DNA of 64,000 bases. It comes from Actomonas aquatica (GTDB taxonomy: Bacteria > Verrucomicrobiota > Verrucomicrobiia > Opitutales > Opitutaceae). Below, in pieces: positions 55,204 to 64,000 of the stretch. Where the stretch lies: NCBI RefSeq assembly GCF_019679435.2, contig NZ_CP139781.1, forward strand, positions 5,452,001 through 5,516,000, read 5' to 3'. A program made the position numbers and the translations under genes. The notes beneath the pieces were generated by a model that saw nothing but the letters and a program-made list of their open reading frames with translations, did not search any database and was not told the DNA's origin. Numbering within the stretch: position 1 is the stretch's first letter; the number at the start of each line of letters is the position of its first letter.

Positions 55204-57797
55204 TCATGCAGCGCTCTGTTTCGCTCCTATCTCTCCTCGCTCTTTTGGTCAGCCCCCTGCTCGCGCAGGTGACGCAATTTGGTGGTGCCACTCCGCTCGA
55301 GTGGTCGCAACGCCTGGCCGAATCCGAACGCGCCCGTTACGGCGAGCGGCTCTACTTCGAGGGCGCGCCGCGGGCACGTTGGGATTACACCTCCGGGTTG
55401 CTGTCGCTCTTCATGCTCGATCTCGCCGAGACCATCGGTGACGACGATCTGCGCGACTACGCCGCCGGCATCGTGGGCAGTTTCGTGGCGCCCGACGGCA
55501 CGATCCGCACCTACAAGATGTCGGACTACAACATCGACATGGTCACGCCCGGCAAGGTGACCCTGCGCCTCTACGAACGCACCGGCGACGAACGCTTCAA
55601 GATCGCTTCCGACACCGTGCGCGAGCAGCTCCGCCAGCATCCGCGCACCAGCGAGGGCGGCTTCTGGCACAAACAGCGTTATCCGCACCAGATGTGGCTC
55701 GACGGCCTCTACATGGCCGCGCCGTTTTACGCCGCGTATGGCAAGATGTTCGACGAGCCGGCCGCCTACGACGACGTCGCCAAACAGCTCATCATGATCG
55801 ACCGGCACACCTACGTGCCCGAGGTCGGTCTGCATCGTCACGGTTGGGACGAAGCCCGCGCCCAGTCCTGGGCCGATCCCGAAACCGGCCTGTCGCCCAA
55901 CTTCTGGGGGCGCGCCGAGGGATGGTATGCCATGGCGCTGGTTGACTCCCTCGATTTTATTCCGGGCATCCACCATGACGTGGAGTCCATCGTCGAAATC
56001 CTGCGACGCGTCGCCGCTGGCCTCGAGCGTCACCAGGATCCGGATACGGGCGTGTGGTGGCAGGTGCTCGATCAGCCGCACCGCGAGGGCAACTACCTCG
56101 AAGCCACCGCTTCCTCGCAGTTTGTCTACGCCCTGGCCAAGGCCGTCAACAAGGGCTACCTGCCGCGCGACCGCTATGAGCCGGTCATCCGCAAAGCCTA
56201 CGCCGGTATCATCAAAGAGTTTGTCCGCGTGAATGACGAGGGCCTCACCGATCTCACCCGCTGCTGCGCGGTGGCCGGTCTGGGTTACACCAACAGCGCC
56301 GGGCGCGCCCGCGATGGTTCCTTCGACTACTACATCAGCGAGCCGATCATCAACAACGACCCCAAGGGCACCGGCCCGTTCATCGGCGCCGGCATGCAGG
56401 TGCAGCAACTGCTCACCACGCCCGCCTCCGCCACGCCGTTGCGCGTCACCGGTTGGGCCGACTACGAGCGGGTGCTCGCGCGCATCTCGGCGCCGACGTT
56501 CCCGGATCGCGATTTCCCCATCACCGATTTCGGCGCGCAGGAAGGTGCCACCGTCAAAGCGACCCAGGCCATCGCCGATGCCATTGCCGCCGCGCACGCC
56601 GCCGGGGGCGGGCGGGTGGTGGTGCCGCCGGGCGAATGGCTCACCGGCGCGGTCCACCTCAAGAGCAACGTCAACCTGCACATCAGCGCCGGTGCCGTGC
56701 TCAAGTTCTCCACCGATCCCGCCGACTACCCGCTGGTTTACACCCGTTGGGAAGGCATGGAGTGCATGAACTACTCGCCGTTCATCTACGCCTGGGAGCA
56801 GCAGAACATTGCCGTGACGGGCGAGGGCACCCTCGATGGTCAAGCCGACTGGGACAATTGGTGGGGCTGGAACAATAAGAGCGTGAAGAGCGCCGAGCGC
56901 CTGCAGGTGCCCGATCGCAACAAACTCTTCGCCATGGCCGAAGCCGGAGTGCCGGTGGAGGAGCGCGTTTTTGGTCCGGGCACCCACCTGCGGCCCAACT
57001 TCATCCAGCCTTACCGCTGCGAAAACATCCTCATCGAGGGCGTTACCATCCTGCGTTCGCCCATGTGGGAAGTGCACCCGGTGCTCTCGCGCAACATCAC
57101 CGTGCGCGGCCTCACCATCACGACGCACGGGCCCAACAACGACGGTTGTAATCCCGAGTCGTCCCAGGACGTGCTCATCGAGGACTGCCTCTTCGACACC
57201 GGTGATGACTGCATCGCGATCAAGTCCGGCCGTAACAACGACGGCCGCCGCATCGATGTGCCGTCGCAGAACATCATCGTGCGCAATTCCATCATGAAGG
57301 ACGGCCACGGCGGCGTTGTGCTCGGCAGCGAATGCTCGGGTCACATCCGCAACGTGTTTGTCGAAAACTGCGAGATGGACAGCCCCAATCTCGACCGCGC
57401 CCTGCGCTTCAAAAACAACGCCGTGCGCGGCGGCATTCTGGAGAACGTGTTCATGCGCAATGTCACAATCGGCACCGTCGCCGAGGCCGTGCTCACGATC
57501 GACCTGCTCTACGAGGAGGGCGCCAACGGCGACCACATGCCCATCGTGCGCAACGTCGAGATCGACAACGTCACCAGCACGGCCAGCCCGCGCGTGATGT
57601 TTGTGCAAGGCTTCGAGGGGGCGGTCATCGAAAACATCCGCATCAAGAACAGCACCTTCTCCGGTGTCACCTCCACGGAAGTGCTCTCGCACGCCGGCAA
57701 AGTCACCTTCGAGAACGTCACGATCACGCCGGAAGGCGGCGCTAAAGGGCGCAACTCCGTGCCGCCGCCGACCACCCGCCACGGGGTGGGGCACTGA
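55200..57797 (+). CDS. GH105-GH28 fusion: unsaturated uronyl hydrolase + polygalacturonase
   Basis: 865 residues from the ATG overlapping the DUF4861 stop; signal peptide SVSLLSLLALLVSPLLAQ. Residues about 45-415 are GH105 (RWDYTSGLLSLFMLDLAE, GGFWHKQRYPHQMWLDGLYM, PNFWGRAEGWYAMALVDSLD), which removes the unsaturated uronate from lyase-made oligosaccharides. Residues about 435-860 are GH28, a right-handed beta-helix with the catalytic NNDGCNPES (near 645), DTGDDCIAIKSG (near 665), GHGGVVLGSE (near 702) and the RFKN site near 737. One secreted protein thus pairs an exo-acting hydrolase with polygalacturonase activity. Confidence 0.92.
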   Translation: MIMQRSVSLLSLLALLVSPLLAQVTQFGGATPLEWSQRLAESERARYGERLYFEGAPRARWDYTSGLLSLFMLDLAETIGDDDLRDYAAGIVGSFVAPDGTIRTYKMSDYNIDMVTPGKVTLRLYERTGDERFKIASDTVREQLRQHPRTSEGGFWHKQRYPHQMWLDGLYMAAPFYAAYGKMFDEPAAYDDVAKQLIMIDRHTYVPEVGLHRHGWDEARAQSWADPETGLSPNFWGRAEGWYAMALVDSLDFIPGIHHDVESIVEILRRVAAGLERHQDPDTGVWWQVLDQPHREGNYLEATASSQFVYALAKAVNKGYLPRDRYEPVIRKAYAGIIKEFVRVNDEGLTDLTRCCAVAGLGYTNSAGRARDGSFDYYISEPIINNDPKGTGPFIGAGMQVQQLLTTPASATPLRVTGWADYERVLARISAPTFPDRDFPITDFGAQEGATVKATQAIADAIAAAHAAGGGRVVVPPGEWLTGAVHLKSNVNLHISAGAVLKFSTDPADYPLVYTRWEGMECMNYSPFIYAWEQQNIAVTGEGTLDGQADWDNWWGWNNKSVKSAERLQVPDRNKLFAMAEAGVPVEERVFGPGTHLRPNFIQPYRCENILIEGVTILRSPMWEVHPVLSRNITVRGLTITTHGPNNDGCNPESSQDVLIEDCLFDTGDDCIAIKSGRNNDGRRIDVPSQNIIVRNSIMKDGHGGVVLGSECSGHIRNVFVENCEMDSPNLDRALRFKNNAVRGGILENVFMRNVTIGTVAEAVLTIDLLYEEGANGDHMPIVRNVEIDNVTSTASPRVMFVQGFEGAVIENIRIKNSTFSGVTSTEVLSHAGKVTFENVTITPEGGAKGRNSVPPPTTRHGVGH

Positions 57798-57845
57798 TGC
57801 CAAGCAGTGGCACGGCGCTGCGGATTTTGACAATCACCATGCGGA

Positions 57846-57938
57846 TTAGCGCCTCCGGCGCTAAGCGGCATTGCGCTACGCTCTGACCGCACTTTTTCTC
57901 CCGTGCCATGCGCCCGTTTTTCGACGGTCGCATGGCAC
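57846..57938. repeat. Two hairpins downstream of the GH105-GH28 gene
   Basis: TTAGCGCC/GGCGCTAA (57846-57853/57857-57864, loop TCC) and a perfect 10-bp stem GTGCCATGCG/CGCATGGCAC (57903-57912/57929-57938). They lie in the 197-bp gap before dctP. Neither ends in a clean T-run, so they may be transcript-stabilising hairpins or repeats rather than a full terminator. Confidence 0.55.
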
Positions 57939-57994
57939 CCGGGTGACGCTTGCCGGTCATCCTTATCCCGTTCGTAACCCCCTCTTCCCCTTTC

Positions 57995-59005
57995 ATGCGC
58001 AAGGAAACCTCCTTTCTCGCTGTCGGCCTCGTGCTCGGTGCCCTCGTCACCGCCACGTGCTTCGTCTTCATCCAGCGCTCCGCCAAGACCGATGGCGGCG
58101 CCGCCCGGGTCCTGAAACTGGGCCACGCGCTCGACCAGTCCCATCCGGTGCACGCCGGCATGGAATTTATGGCGCAGCGCCTCGCCGAGATTTCCGGCGG
58201 GCAGATGGAGATCCAGATTTTCCCCAACGGCCAGCTCGGCTCGGAACCGGAGACGGTGGAGCAGCTGCAACGCGGCGCCCTCGCCATGGTGAAGACCTCC
58301 GCCGCGGCCATGGAGGGCTTTGTGCCGGAGATGGCGGTCTTCGGCCTGCCGTATCTCTTCCGCGACGACGAGCACTACTGGACCGTGCTCAACGGCCCGA
58401 TCGGCAAGGAACTGCTCGAGGCCGGTGCCCCGGTTGGCATTCACGGCCTGTGTTATTACGATTCCGGCAGCCGGAGCTTCTATACTATCGACGGGCCCAT
58501 CCTTGATCCAGAGGCAGTGAAAGGACAGAAGATCCGCACCCTGCAGAGCCGCATGGCCATGGACCTCATCTCGACCATGGACGGCGCGCCCACGCCGATT
58601 CCGTGGGGCGAACTCTACACCGCTCTGCAGCAACGCATGGTGGACGGTGCGGAGAACAACCCGCCCAGTTTCCTCACCAGCCGCCACTACGAGGTGGCCA
58701 AATACTACTCGCTCGATGAGCACACCCGCATCCCCGACATGGTCATCTTCAGCCAGAAGATCTGGGACACCCTCAGCCCGCAGCAGCAGGCCTGGGTGGA
58801 ACAGGCCGCGATGGAGTCGGTGGATTTCCAGCGCGCGCTCTGGACCGAGAAGACCGAGGAGGCGTTGGAGCAGGTCGAGGCCGCCGGCGTGACGGTTTAC
58901 CGTCCCGACAAGACGCCCTTTGTCGAGGCGACCGCGCCGTTGTATGAACAATTTAAGGACACGCCCATCGGCCGCCTGGCCGCCCGCATCCGGGAGGTGC
59001 AGTGA
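57995..59005 (+). CDS. dctP: TRAP transporter substrate-binding protein
   Basis: 336 residues from ATG 57995, with a signal anchor (FLAVGLVLGALVTATCFVFI). A DctP fold: LKLGHALDQSHPVHAGMEFM, RLAEISGGQMEIQIFPNGQL, the ligand-arginine helix GQKIRTLQSRMAMDLIST, and PWGELYTALQQRMVDGAENN. In pectin loci the ligand is typically a uronate or unsaturated oligouronide. The dctQ and dctM genes follow. Confidence 0.93.
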   Translation: MRKETSFLAVGLVLGALVTATCFVFIQRSAKTDGGAARVLKLGHALDQSHPVHAGMEFMAQRLAEISGGQMEIQIFPNGQLGSEPETVEQLQRGALAMVKTSAAAMEGFVPEMAVFGLPYLFRDDEHYWTVLNGPIGKELLEAGAPVGIHGLCYYDSGSRSFYTIDGPILDPEAVKGQKIRTLQSRMAMDLISTMDGAPTPIPWGELYTALQQRMVDGAENNPPSFLTSRHYEVAKYYSLDEHTRIPDMVIFSQKIWDTLSPQQQAWVEQAAMESVDFQRALWTEKTEEALEQVEAAGVTVYRPDKTPFVEATAPLYEQFKDTPIGRLAARIREVQ

Positions 59006-59032
59006 TGAGGCGGCAGAAGCGTCTTTTGGAAA

Positions 59033-59098
59033 GTGGCTACGAGCGTGAGCGAGTGGCTGCACCGTCCATCGTCTCCACTCGCTCACGCTCGTGGCTAC
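59033..59098. repeat. Palindromic element between dctP and dctQ
   Basis: Two 24-bp arms (59033-59056 and 59075-59098) are inverted copies with two mismatches; the core is CGAGCGTGAGCGAGTGG. The same sequence occurs singly at 7788-7811. In the dctPQM mRNA it would fold into a strong hairpin after dctP. Confidence 0.75.
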
Positions 59099-59123
59099 AA
59101 CCTGACGGCGAGGAGGTCCTCCA

Positions 59124-59660
59124 ATGAGTTACCGTCTCGGCAACGAACCGACCCCGAGCAACCGGCTCTGGGCGACCGTGGTGGTCGGCCTGCAATGGCT
59201 CACCATCGTGCTCTTCGCGCTGCTCACGCTCGATGTGTTGTGGGGCGTGCTTTCGCGCTACGTGCTCGGCTCCCAGAGTCGCTGGACGGAGGAGTTTGCC
59301 ATCTACGCCATCGTGTGGGTGTCACTGCTCGGAGCGGCGCTCATGTTCCGCGAGCGCGGGCATCTGGGCGTCGACTATTTTGTGGGTAAACTCGATCCGA
59401 GCGCGCGTCGTTTCACCGCCATCGTGGCGGAGCTCGCGGTCATGGCCTTTGCGGGCTTCGTGCTCATTTACGGCGGTTTCATGCTGGTGAGTGAGACCCT
59501 GCGCTCCGGTCAGGTGACACCGGCCATGGGCTGGAAGGTGGGTTACCTCTACAGCGTCGTGCCGCTCAGCGGCCTCTTCATTCTCGCCTTCTCCATTGAA
59601 CACCTCGTCACCGGCCGCACCACGGCCTCGGCTGATCTGATCGGAAAGGAGATCGACTGA
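59124..59660 (+). CDS. dctQ: TRAP transporter small membrane subunit
   Basis: 178 residues with four transmembrane helices (LQWLTIVLFALLTLDVLWGV; EFAIYAIVWVSLLGAALMFR; IVAELAVMAFAGFVLIYGGF; LYSVVPLSGLFILAFSIEHL) and the DctQ motif RERGHLGVDYFVG. It joins the large DctM channel subunit to form the sodium-driven transporter. A good Shine-Dalgarno AGGAGG precedes the ATG by about 9 bases. Confidence 0.93.
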   Translation: MSYRLGNEPTPSNRLWATVVVGLQWLTIVLFALLTLDVLWGVLSRYVLGSQSRWTEEFAIYAIVWVSLLGAALMFRERGHLGVDYFVGKLDPSARRFTAIVAELAVMAFAGFVLIYGGFMLVSETLRSGQVTPAMGWKVGYLYSVVPLSGLFILAFSIEHLVTGRTTASADLIGKEID

Positions 59661-59662
59661 CC

Positions 59663-60964
59663 ATGAGCATCGAAGTCCTCATCCTGCTCGTCATCTTTGT
59701 CGGCCTGCTCGTGCTCAACGTGCCGGTGGCCGTCTGTATTGGTCTCGCCGCTACGGCGACGATTCTGAGTCTGGGCGACGGCTCGGCCGGCTACGTCATG
59801 GCGCAGCGCACCTCGGCCGGCATCGCGAGTTTCCCCTTGTTGGCCATTCCCTTCTTCGTGCTCGCCGGCGTCCTGATGGGCGAGGGTGGCATGTCGCGGC
59901 GATTAACCAACTTCGCGGCCGCCATGGTGGGCCGCCTGCCGGGTGGTCTCGCCTACGTGAACACGCTCACCTGCATGATGTTTGGCGCGGTGTCGGGATC
60001 GGCGGCCGCGGCGGTGTCGTCGATCGGTGGTTCGCTCATCCCCGAGATGGAGCGCAAGGGCTACAAGCGGGAGTTTGCCGTGGCGCTCACCGCGACCTCG
60101 GCCACGACCGGTCTGCTCATCCCGCCGAGCAACATCATGATCGTTTTTGCGGTGGTGGCCGGCAACGTCTCGGTCGCCGCGCTCTTCATGGCGGGTGTGA
60201 TTCCGGGCATTGTGACCGGTCTGCTCATCATGGCGGTAAGCCTCATGCTCAGTATGCGCTCCGGCGCCTTGCAGGCTGATGCGGGTGAAATCGAGCTGCC
60301 GCCCTTCGGTCGCTCGCTCGGCGGGGCGCTGCCCAGCCTGTTGCTCATCATCATCGTGCTCGGCGGTATCCTGGGCGGCGTGTTTTCCGCCACCGAAGCC
60401 TCCGCCATTGCGGTGGCTTACGCCTTCATCCTCGGCGTGGTGATCTACCGGGAGATTCCGCTGTCGCACCTGCCGGAGATCCTGCTGCGCGCCGCCAAAA
60501 CCACCGCGGTGGTCATGCTGCTGGTGGGCGCGAGTCAGGCCATGAGTTGGGTGCTCGCTTACGAGCGCGTGCCGGATCTGGTGAGCTCGGCGATGATCGG
60601 TTTGTCGGACAATCCCATCGTCATTCTGCTGCTCATCAACGTGCTGCTGCTGATCGTCGGCACCTTCATGGACATGACGCCGGCGGTGCTGATTTTTACG
60701 CCGATCTTCCTGCCCGTGGTAATGAAGCTCGGGATGGATCCGGTGCAGTTTGGCATCGTGCTCATCGCCAACCTCTGCATCGGCCTCTGCACGCCGCCGG
60801 TGGGCGCCTGCATGTTTGTGAGCTGTAGCGTGGGACGCACCAGCATCTCGCGGGTGATCGCGCCCATGATTCCGTTCTTTTTCGCAATGCTCGCCGCGTT
60901 GCTGCTCGTCACCTACTGGCCCGCTCTGTCCACCGCGCTGCCGCGTTGGCTGGGCCTGATGTAA
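59663..60964 (+). CDS. dctM: TRAP transporter large membrane subunit
   Basis: 433 residues with about 12 hydrophobic segments. DctM signatures are present: [60 protein letters not shown], and [20 protein letters not shown]. It is the channel subunit that carries the ligand delivered by DctP, driven by the sodium gradient. It starts 2 bp after dctQ. Confidence 0.94.
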   Translation: MSIEVLILLVIFVGLLVLNVPVAVCIGLAATATILSLGDGSAGYVMAQRTSAGIASFPLLAIPFFVLAGVLMGEGGMSRRLTNFAAAMVGRLPGGLAYVNTLTCMMFGAVSGSAAAAVSSIGGSLIPEMERKGYKREFAVALTATSATTGLLIPPSNIMIVFAVVAGNVSVAALFMAGVIPGIVTGLLIMAVSLMLSMRSGALQADAGEIELPPFGRSLGGALPSLLLIIIVLGGILGGVFSATEASAIAVAYAFILGVVIYREIPLSHLPEILLRAAKTTAVVMLLVGASQAMSWVLAYERVPDLVSSAMIGLSDNPIVILLLINVLLLIVGTFMDMTPAVLIFTPIFLPVVMKLGMDPVQFGIVLIANLCIGLCTPPVGACMFVSCSVGRTSISRVIAPMIPFFFAMLAALLLVTYWPALSTALPRWLGLM

Positions 60965-60990
60965 CCCCCCCCCAACGTCTCCCATTAACC

Positions 60991-62745
60991 ATGCGGGCTT
61001 CTCTGACCGCGATCTTCGCCTGCGTTGCCTTGGCCTCCCTGAGCGCTGCGCCGTCGTGGCGCAGCATCCTCAAACAACCCGCCGACTGGTATGGCAGCGC
61101 GGAGGCCCTGGCCGTCGGTCAAGCCGTGATCGCCTACCAGAATGAGACGGGCGGTTGGCCTAAAAACACCGACATGACGGCACCGCCGTCGGCGGAGTTT
61201 TTGGCGCGGTCGGCGAAAGAGAAGGCCCCGACGATCGACAATGGTGGCACCACCACGCAGATCCGGCTGCTCGCGCGGATCGCCCAGGCCACCGGTGATG
61301 AGCACCTGACGGTGGCGGTGCGGCGTGGCCTGCGTTACCTGCTTGATGCCCAATACGACAATGGCGGCTGGCCCCAGTTTTATCCGCTGCGCAAGGGTTA
61401 CTACAGCCACATCACCTACAACGACAACGCGATGGTGAATGTGCTGGAGATCCTGCGCGACGCTGCGGCCGGGGAAGAGGTTTGGGCCGGCCTCGTCGAC
61501 GAGGCGATGCGCGCCGAGATGCGGCAGGCGGTGGAACGTGGGCTGGCCTGCATCCTCGCCACCCAAGTGCGGGTCGACGGTCGGTTGACGGTGTGGTGTG
61601 CCCAGCACGACGAGAACACGCTCGAGCCCGCCCCCGCGCGGAAGTTCGAACCCGCCTCGCTCTCGGGCGCCGAGTCGGTGGGTATCGTGCGATTTCTCAT
61701 GAGCGTGGAGCAACCGAGCCCACAACTTGTGACTGCGGTGAAGGCGGCGGTGGCGTGGTTCGAGGCGACCGCGCTTCCCGGCAAACGCGCCGAACGCTCC
61801 AAGGAGGACCAGGTGTTGCTCGACGATCCCAAATCCGACACCTGGGCGCGGTTTTACGAGCTCGGCACTGATCGCCCCATCTTTCTGGGCCGCGACGCGG
61901 TGGTGCATTATGACCTGACGGAGGTCGAGCACGAGCGCCGCACCGGTTACGGTTACTACGGTTCCTGGGCGCAGGATCTGATCGGCAAGGAGTATCTGGC
62001 CTGGCTGCGGCAGCTCGCGCGTCAGTCCGAACATCCGGTGCTCTTCATCGCGGGCGATTCGACCGCCGCCGACAAACCGCGTCTCACCGATCCGGAACGT
62101 GGCTGGGGCCAGGCGCTGCGTGAGATCGTCAAACCCGGTTGGCATGTCGACAACCGCGCGCTCAACGGTCGCAGCACCAAGTCCTTCATCGACGAAGGCC
62201 GTTGGGACGAACTTTTGGCCGACCTGCGCGCCGGCGACTGGGTCATCATCCAGTTTGGCCACAACGATGAGAAGGTGAATTCGCCCGACCGCTACACCGA
62301 TCCGGCCCCGGGGGGGACCTACCGCGCGAACCTCACCCGATTTGTGCATGAAGTGCGGGCGCGCGGGGCGCATCCCGTGCTCGCGCCCTCGGTGGCCCGT
62401 CGCAAATGGAACGACGCCGGCACCGATCTGGTGCCCACCCATGGCGACTACCCGGACGCGGTGCGCGCCGTGGCCGCGGCCGAAGGCGTGCCGCTGCTGG
62501 AGATGGAGGAGCGCACCACGGCGCTGGAGCGCAGCCTCGGGCTCGAGGACAGCAAAGCCCTGCATCTCTGGTATGACGAAGGCGCCTTGCCCACTCGACC
62601 AGCAGGCGTGCAGGACGACACGCACTATTCACCGATGGGCGCCCGCCGGGTCGCGATACTCGTGGCCGAAGAACTGCGTCGGTTGGAGCTGCCGATCGCA
62701 GAGATGGTGGATTGGACCGCGATAAGCGAAGCCCCGACACCCTGA
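60991..62745 (+). CDS. PL10-CE12 fusion: pectate lyase + rhamnogalacturonan acetylesterase
   Basis: 584 residues from ATG 60991 with a signal peptide ([20 protein letters not shown]). Residues about 25-345 are a PL10 pectate lyase ([100 protein letters not shown]). Residues about 350-575 are a CE12 SGNH esterase with GDSTAADKP near 354, [16 protein letters not shown] near 423, and [10 protein letters not shown] near 543. The enzyme would cleave polygalacturonate and remove acetyl groups from rhamnogalacturonan. Confidence 0.92.
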   Translation: MRASLTAIFACVALASLSAAPSWRSILKQPADWYGSAEALAVGQAVIAYQNETGGWPKNTDMTAPPSAEFLARSAKEKAPTIDNGGTTTQIRLLARIAQATGDEHLTVAVRRGLRYLLDAQYDNGGWPQFYPLRKGYYSHITYNDNAMVNVLEILRDAAAGEEVWAGLVDEAMRAEMRQAVERGLACILATQVRVDGRLTVWCAQHDENTLEPAPARKFEPASLSGAESVGIVRFLMSVEQPSPQLVTAVKAAVAWFEATALPGKRAERSKEDQVLLDDPKSDTWARFYELGTDRPIFLGRDAVVHYDLTEVEHERRTGYGYYGSWAQDLIGKEYLAWLRQLARQSEHPVLFIAGDSTAADKPRLTDPERGWGQALREIVKPGWHVDNRALNGRSTKSFIDEGRWDELLADLRAGDWVIIQFGHNDEKVNSPDRYTDPAPGGTYRANLTRFVHEVRARGAHPVLAPSVARRKWNDAGTDLVPTHGDYPDAVRAVAAAEGVPLLEMEERTTALERSLGLEDSKALHLWYDEGALPTRPAGVQDDTHYSPMGARRVAILVAEELRRLELPIAEMVDWTAISEAPTP

Positions 62746-62797
62746 CTGCTCCGTCTCGCTCTCTGTTCGACCTCAAGACCTCTGCCCCCATTTCACC

Positions 62798-63769
62798 ATG
62801 TTGCGATCCCTGCTCCTCTGTCTCCTCGGCTCGGCCGCGTCGCTGTTTGCCCTGCAACCCGATGCCATCGTCGCGCTGGACGGCAGCGGTGACTACATCT
62901 CGATCGAAAAGGCCATCTACGGTGCCGACCAGAAGCGCGCGGAACCGGGTGGCGGTGAGCGTTGGGTGATTTTGGTGAAACCGGGCACCTATCGCGAGCG
63001 GGTCATCGTCCAACGCGAACGCGGCAACATCGCGCTCATCGGCGAAGATCCGGAGACGACGATTCTGGTCGAGGGTATCCACGCCAACATGACAGGTCCG
63101 GACGGCAAGAAGATCGGCACCTTCCGCACCCCGACCCTGCAGGTCGACGGCGACGGGTTTGTGGTCGAGAACCTGACGATTGCCAACGACGCCGGTCCGG
63201 TCGGGCAAGCGCTCGCCCTCCGCGTTGACGGCGATCGGGTGGTGTTTCGCAACTGCCGCTTCCTCGGCTGGCAGGATACGATTCTGGTGAATCGCGGCCG
63301 CCACTACTTCGCCGACAGTTACATTGAGGGACACGTCGATTTCATCTTCGGCGGAGCCAACGCCGTCTTTGAGCGCACGCACATCCATTGTGTGGGCAAG
63401 GGTTACATCACCGCCGCGTCGACGCCGTGGGATCAGGCGCACGGGCTGACGTTCCTCGACTGCTCCATCACCGGCGTCGAAGACGTTGAAACCTTCCTCG
63501 GCCGCCCGTGGCGCGCCCACGCCCAGACTGCGTTTGTGCGCACTGAAATGAGCGCGGTGGTGAAGGCGGCAGGCTGGCACAACTGGGGCCAACCGGAGCG
63601 CGAGCTCACCTCCCGTTATGTCGAAATCGCCAGCCGCGGTGAGGGCGCGAACAACGCGGCTCGTGTCGGTTGGGCCAAAACCATCAGCGAGGCCGTGGGC
63701 GACTGGACGGCCGCGACGATCCTGGCCGGCGACGACAACTGGCAAATTCCGTTGCCGGTTTCGCGTTAA
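62798..63769 (+). CDS. CE8 pectin methylesterase
   Basis: 323 residues with a signal peptide (MLRSLLLCLLGSAASLFALQ). A right-handed beta-helix with the CE8 motifs VGQALALRVDGDRVVFRNCR, GWQDTILVN (catalytic Asp near 160), YIEGHVDFIFGGANAVFE (Asp near 181) and FLGRPWRAHA (Arg near 237). It de-esterifies methylated homogalacturonan so that polygalacturonase and pectate lyase can act. Confidence 0.95.
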   Translation: MLRSLLLCLLGSAASLFALQPDAIVALDGSGDYISIEKAIYGADQKRAEPGGGERWVILVKPGTYRERVIVQRERGNIALIGEDPETTILVEGIHANMTGPDGKKIGTFRTPTLQVDGDGFVVENLTIANDAGPVGQALALRVDGDRVVFRNCRFLGWQDTILVNRGRHYFADSYIEGHVDFIFGGANAVFERTHIHCVGKGYITAASTPWDQAHGLTFLDCSITGVEDVETFLGRPWRAHAQTAFVRTEMSAVVKAAGWHNWGQPERELTSRYVEIASRGEGANNAARVGWAKTISEAVGDWTAATILAGDDNWQIPLPVSR

Positions 63770-64000
63770 ATGTCCCGTTTGGGGAGCGTGAAAACCCTGT
63801 TCGCTCTCCTCGGTGTCCTGAGTCTTTGCACGGCGGTGCTGGCCGATACGGCCGACCGGCTGAAGCTCTGGTATGACGAACCCGCTTCCAAGTGGGTGGA
63901 AGCGCTGCCGATCGGCAACGGTCGCCTCGGCGGCATGGTGTTTGGCGGGGTGGAGATGGAGCGTATCCAGCTCAACGAAGACACCCTGTGGGGCGGTGGA
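63770..64000 (+). CDS. GH95-like glycoside hydrolase, N-terminus only (cut by window end)
   Basis: 77 codons run to the window edge from the ATG immediately after the pectinesterase stop. After a signal peptide ([17 protein letters not shown]) the sequence reads [20 protein letters not shown] then [20 protein letters not shown] and DTLWGGG, the characteristic start of GH95 (alpha-L-fucosidase or alpha-L-galactosidase). In a pectin locus it could debranch rhamnogalacturonan or xyloglucan side chains. Only the N-terminal sandwich is visible, so activity cannot be assigned. Confidence 0.85.
   Translation, partial: MSRLGSVKTLFALLGVLSLCTAVLADTADRLKLWYDEPASKWVEALPIGNGRLGGMVFGGVEMERIQLNEDTLWGGG

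Noticed and set aside
57800-57812. GCCAAGCAGTGGC as a fifth hip-type operator
   Set aside because: It has a 5-bp rather than 4-bp spacer, is single, and lies directly after an unrelated stop codon far from the hip genes.

Overview
The window looks like a Verrucomicrobiota chromosome, probably family Opitutaceae. The evidence is the high G+C, the start codons with mostly weak Shine-Dalgarno sequences, the abundant short palindromic intergenic repeats, and the gene repertoire: large TonB receptor, TRAP uptake, fused pectinolytic enzymes, a FGE-sulfatase-like protein, and tyrA-aroA-cmk-plsC and gfo-lpxB clusters. This placement is inferred from gene content; no rRNA or tRNA gene is visible.

Region 1 (1-5064) is an AT-richer defence island. 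It holds the tail of an unidentified acidic protein, an HNH endonuclease, a SNF2-type ATPase, a stand-alone EcoRII-N (B3-like) DNA-recognition domain, a frameshifted Vsr mismatch endonuclease, and a very Dcm/EcoRII-like cytosine-5 methyltransferase. Together they look like an EcoRII-type restriction-modification system in which the fused nuclease is replaced by separate recognition, ATPase and HNH proteins. This is the strongest candidate for an unusual system. A VapBC-like pair (5193-5871) borders it.

Region 2 (5.9-26.3 kb) mixes housekeeping genes with repeat-rich gaps: an aldo/keto reductase; a HipB/HipA pair with four operator-like palindromes; an RND pump and its adaptor; YceH; a CheX-like protein; a TlpA-like thioredoxin; LysA; a Sel1-repeat secreted protein with a membrane partner; a DcuC-like carrier; and pyruvate phosphate dikinase, whose 3' side carries a diverged relic of a second ppdK C-terminus.

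Region 3 (26.5-47 kb) contains a complete marR-adaptor-RND-outer membrane factor operon with a divergent LysR gene; a Gfo/Idh oxidoreductase and lpxB; a secreted alpha/beta hydrolase; trpS followed by two tandem paralogues of an unrecognised exported family; the minus-strand operon tyrA-aroA-cmk-plsC; a membrane-anchored repeat protein ending in a FGE-sulfatase-like domain; an EVE protein; and a PIN-TRAM protein.

Region 4 (47.0-64.0 kb) is a pectin/galacturonan utilisation locus. It has an IclR-type regulator; two KduI isomerases flanking a TonB-dependent receptor; KduD; a DUF4861 protein; a GH105-GH28 fusion; a DctPQM TRAP transporter; a PL10-CE12 fusion; a CE8 pectin methylesterase; and the start of a GH95-like gene. 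These would de-esterify and cleave pectin, import oligogalacturonides and unsaturated uronates, and convert them toward 2-keto-3-deoxygluconate. KdgK and KdgA are not in the window. Six GTTCA-N4-TGAAC-like sites near the regulator, kduI and the receptor, two pairs with the same 19-bp spacing, suggest a local IclR regulon.
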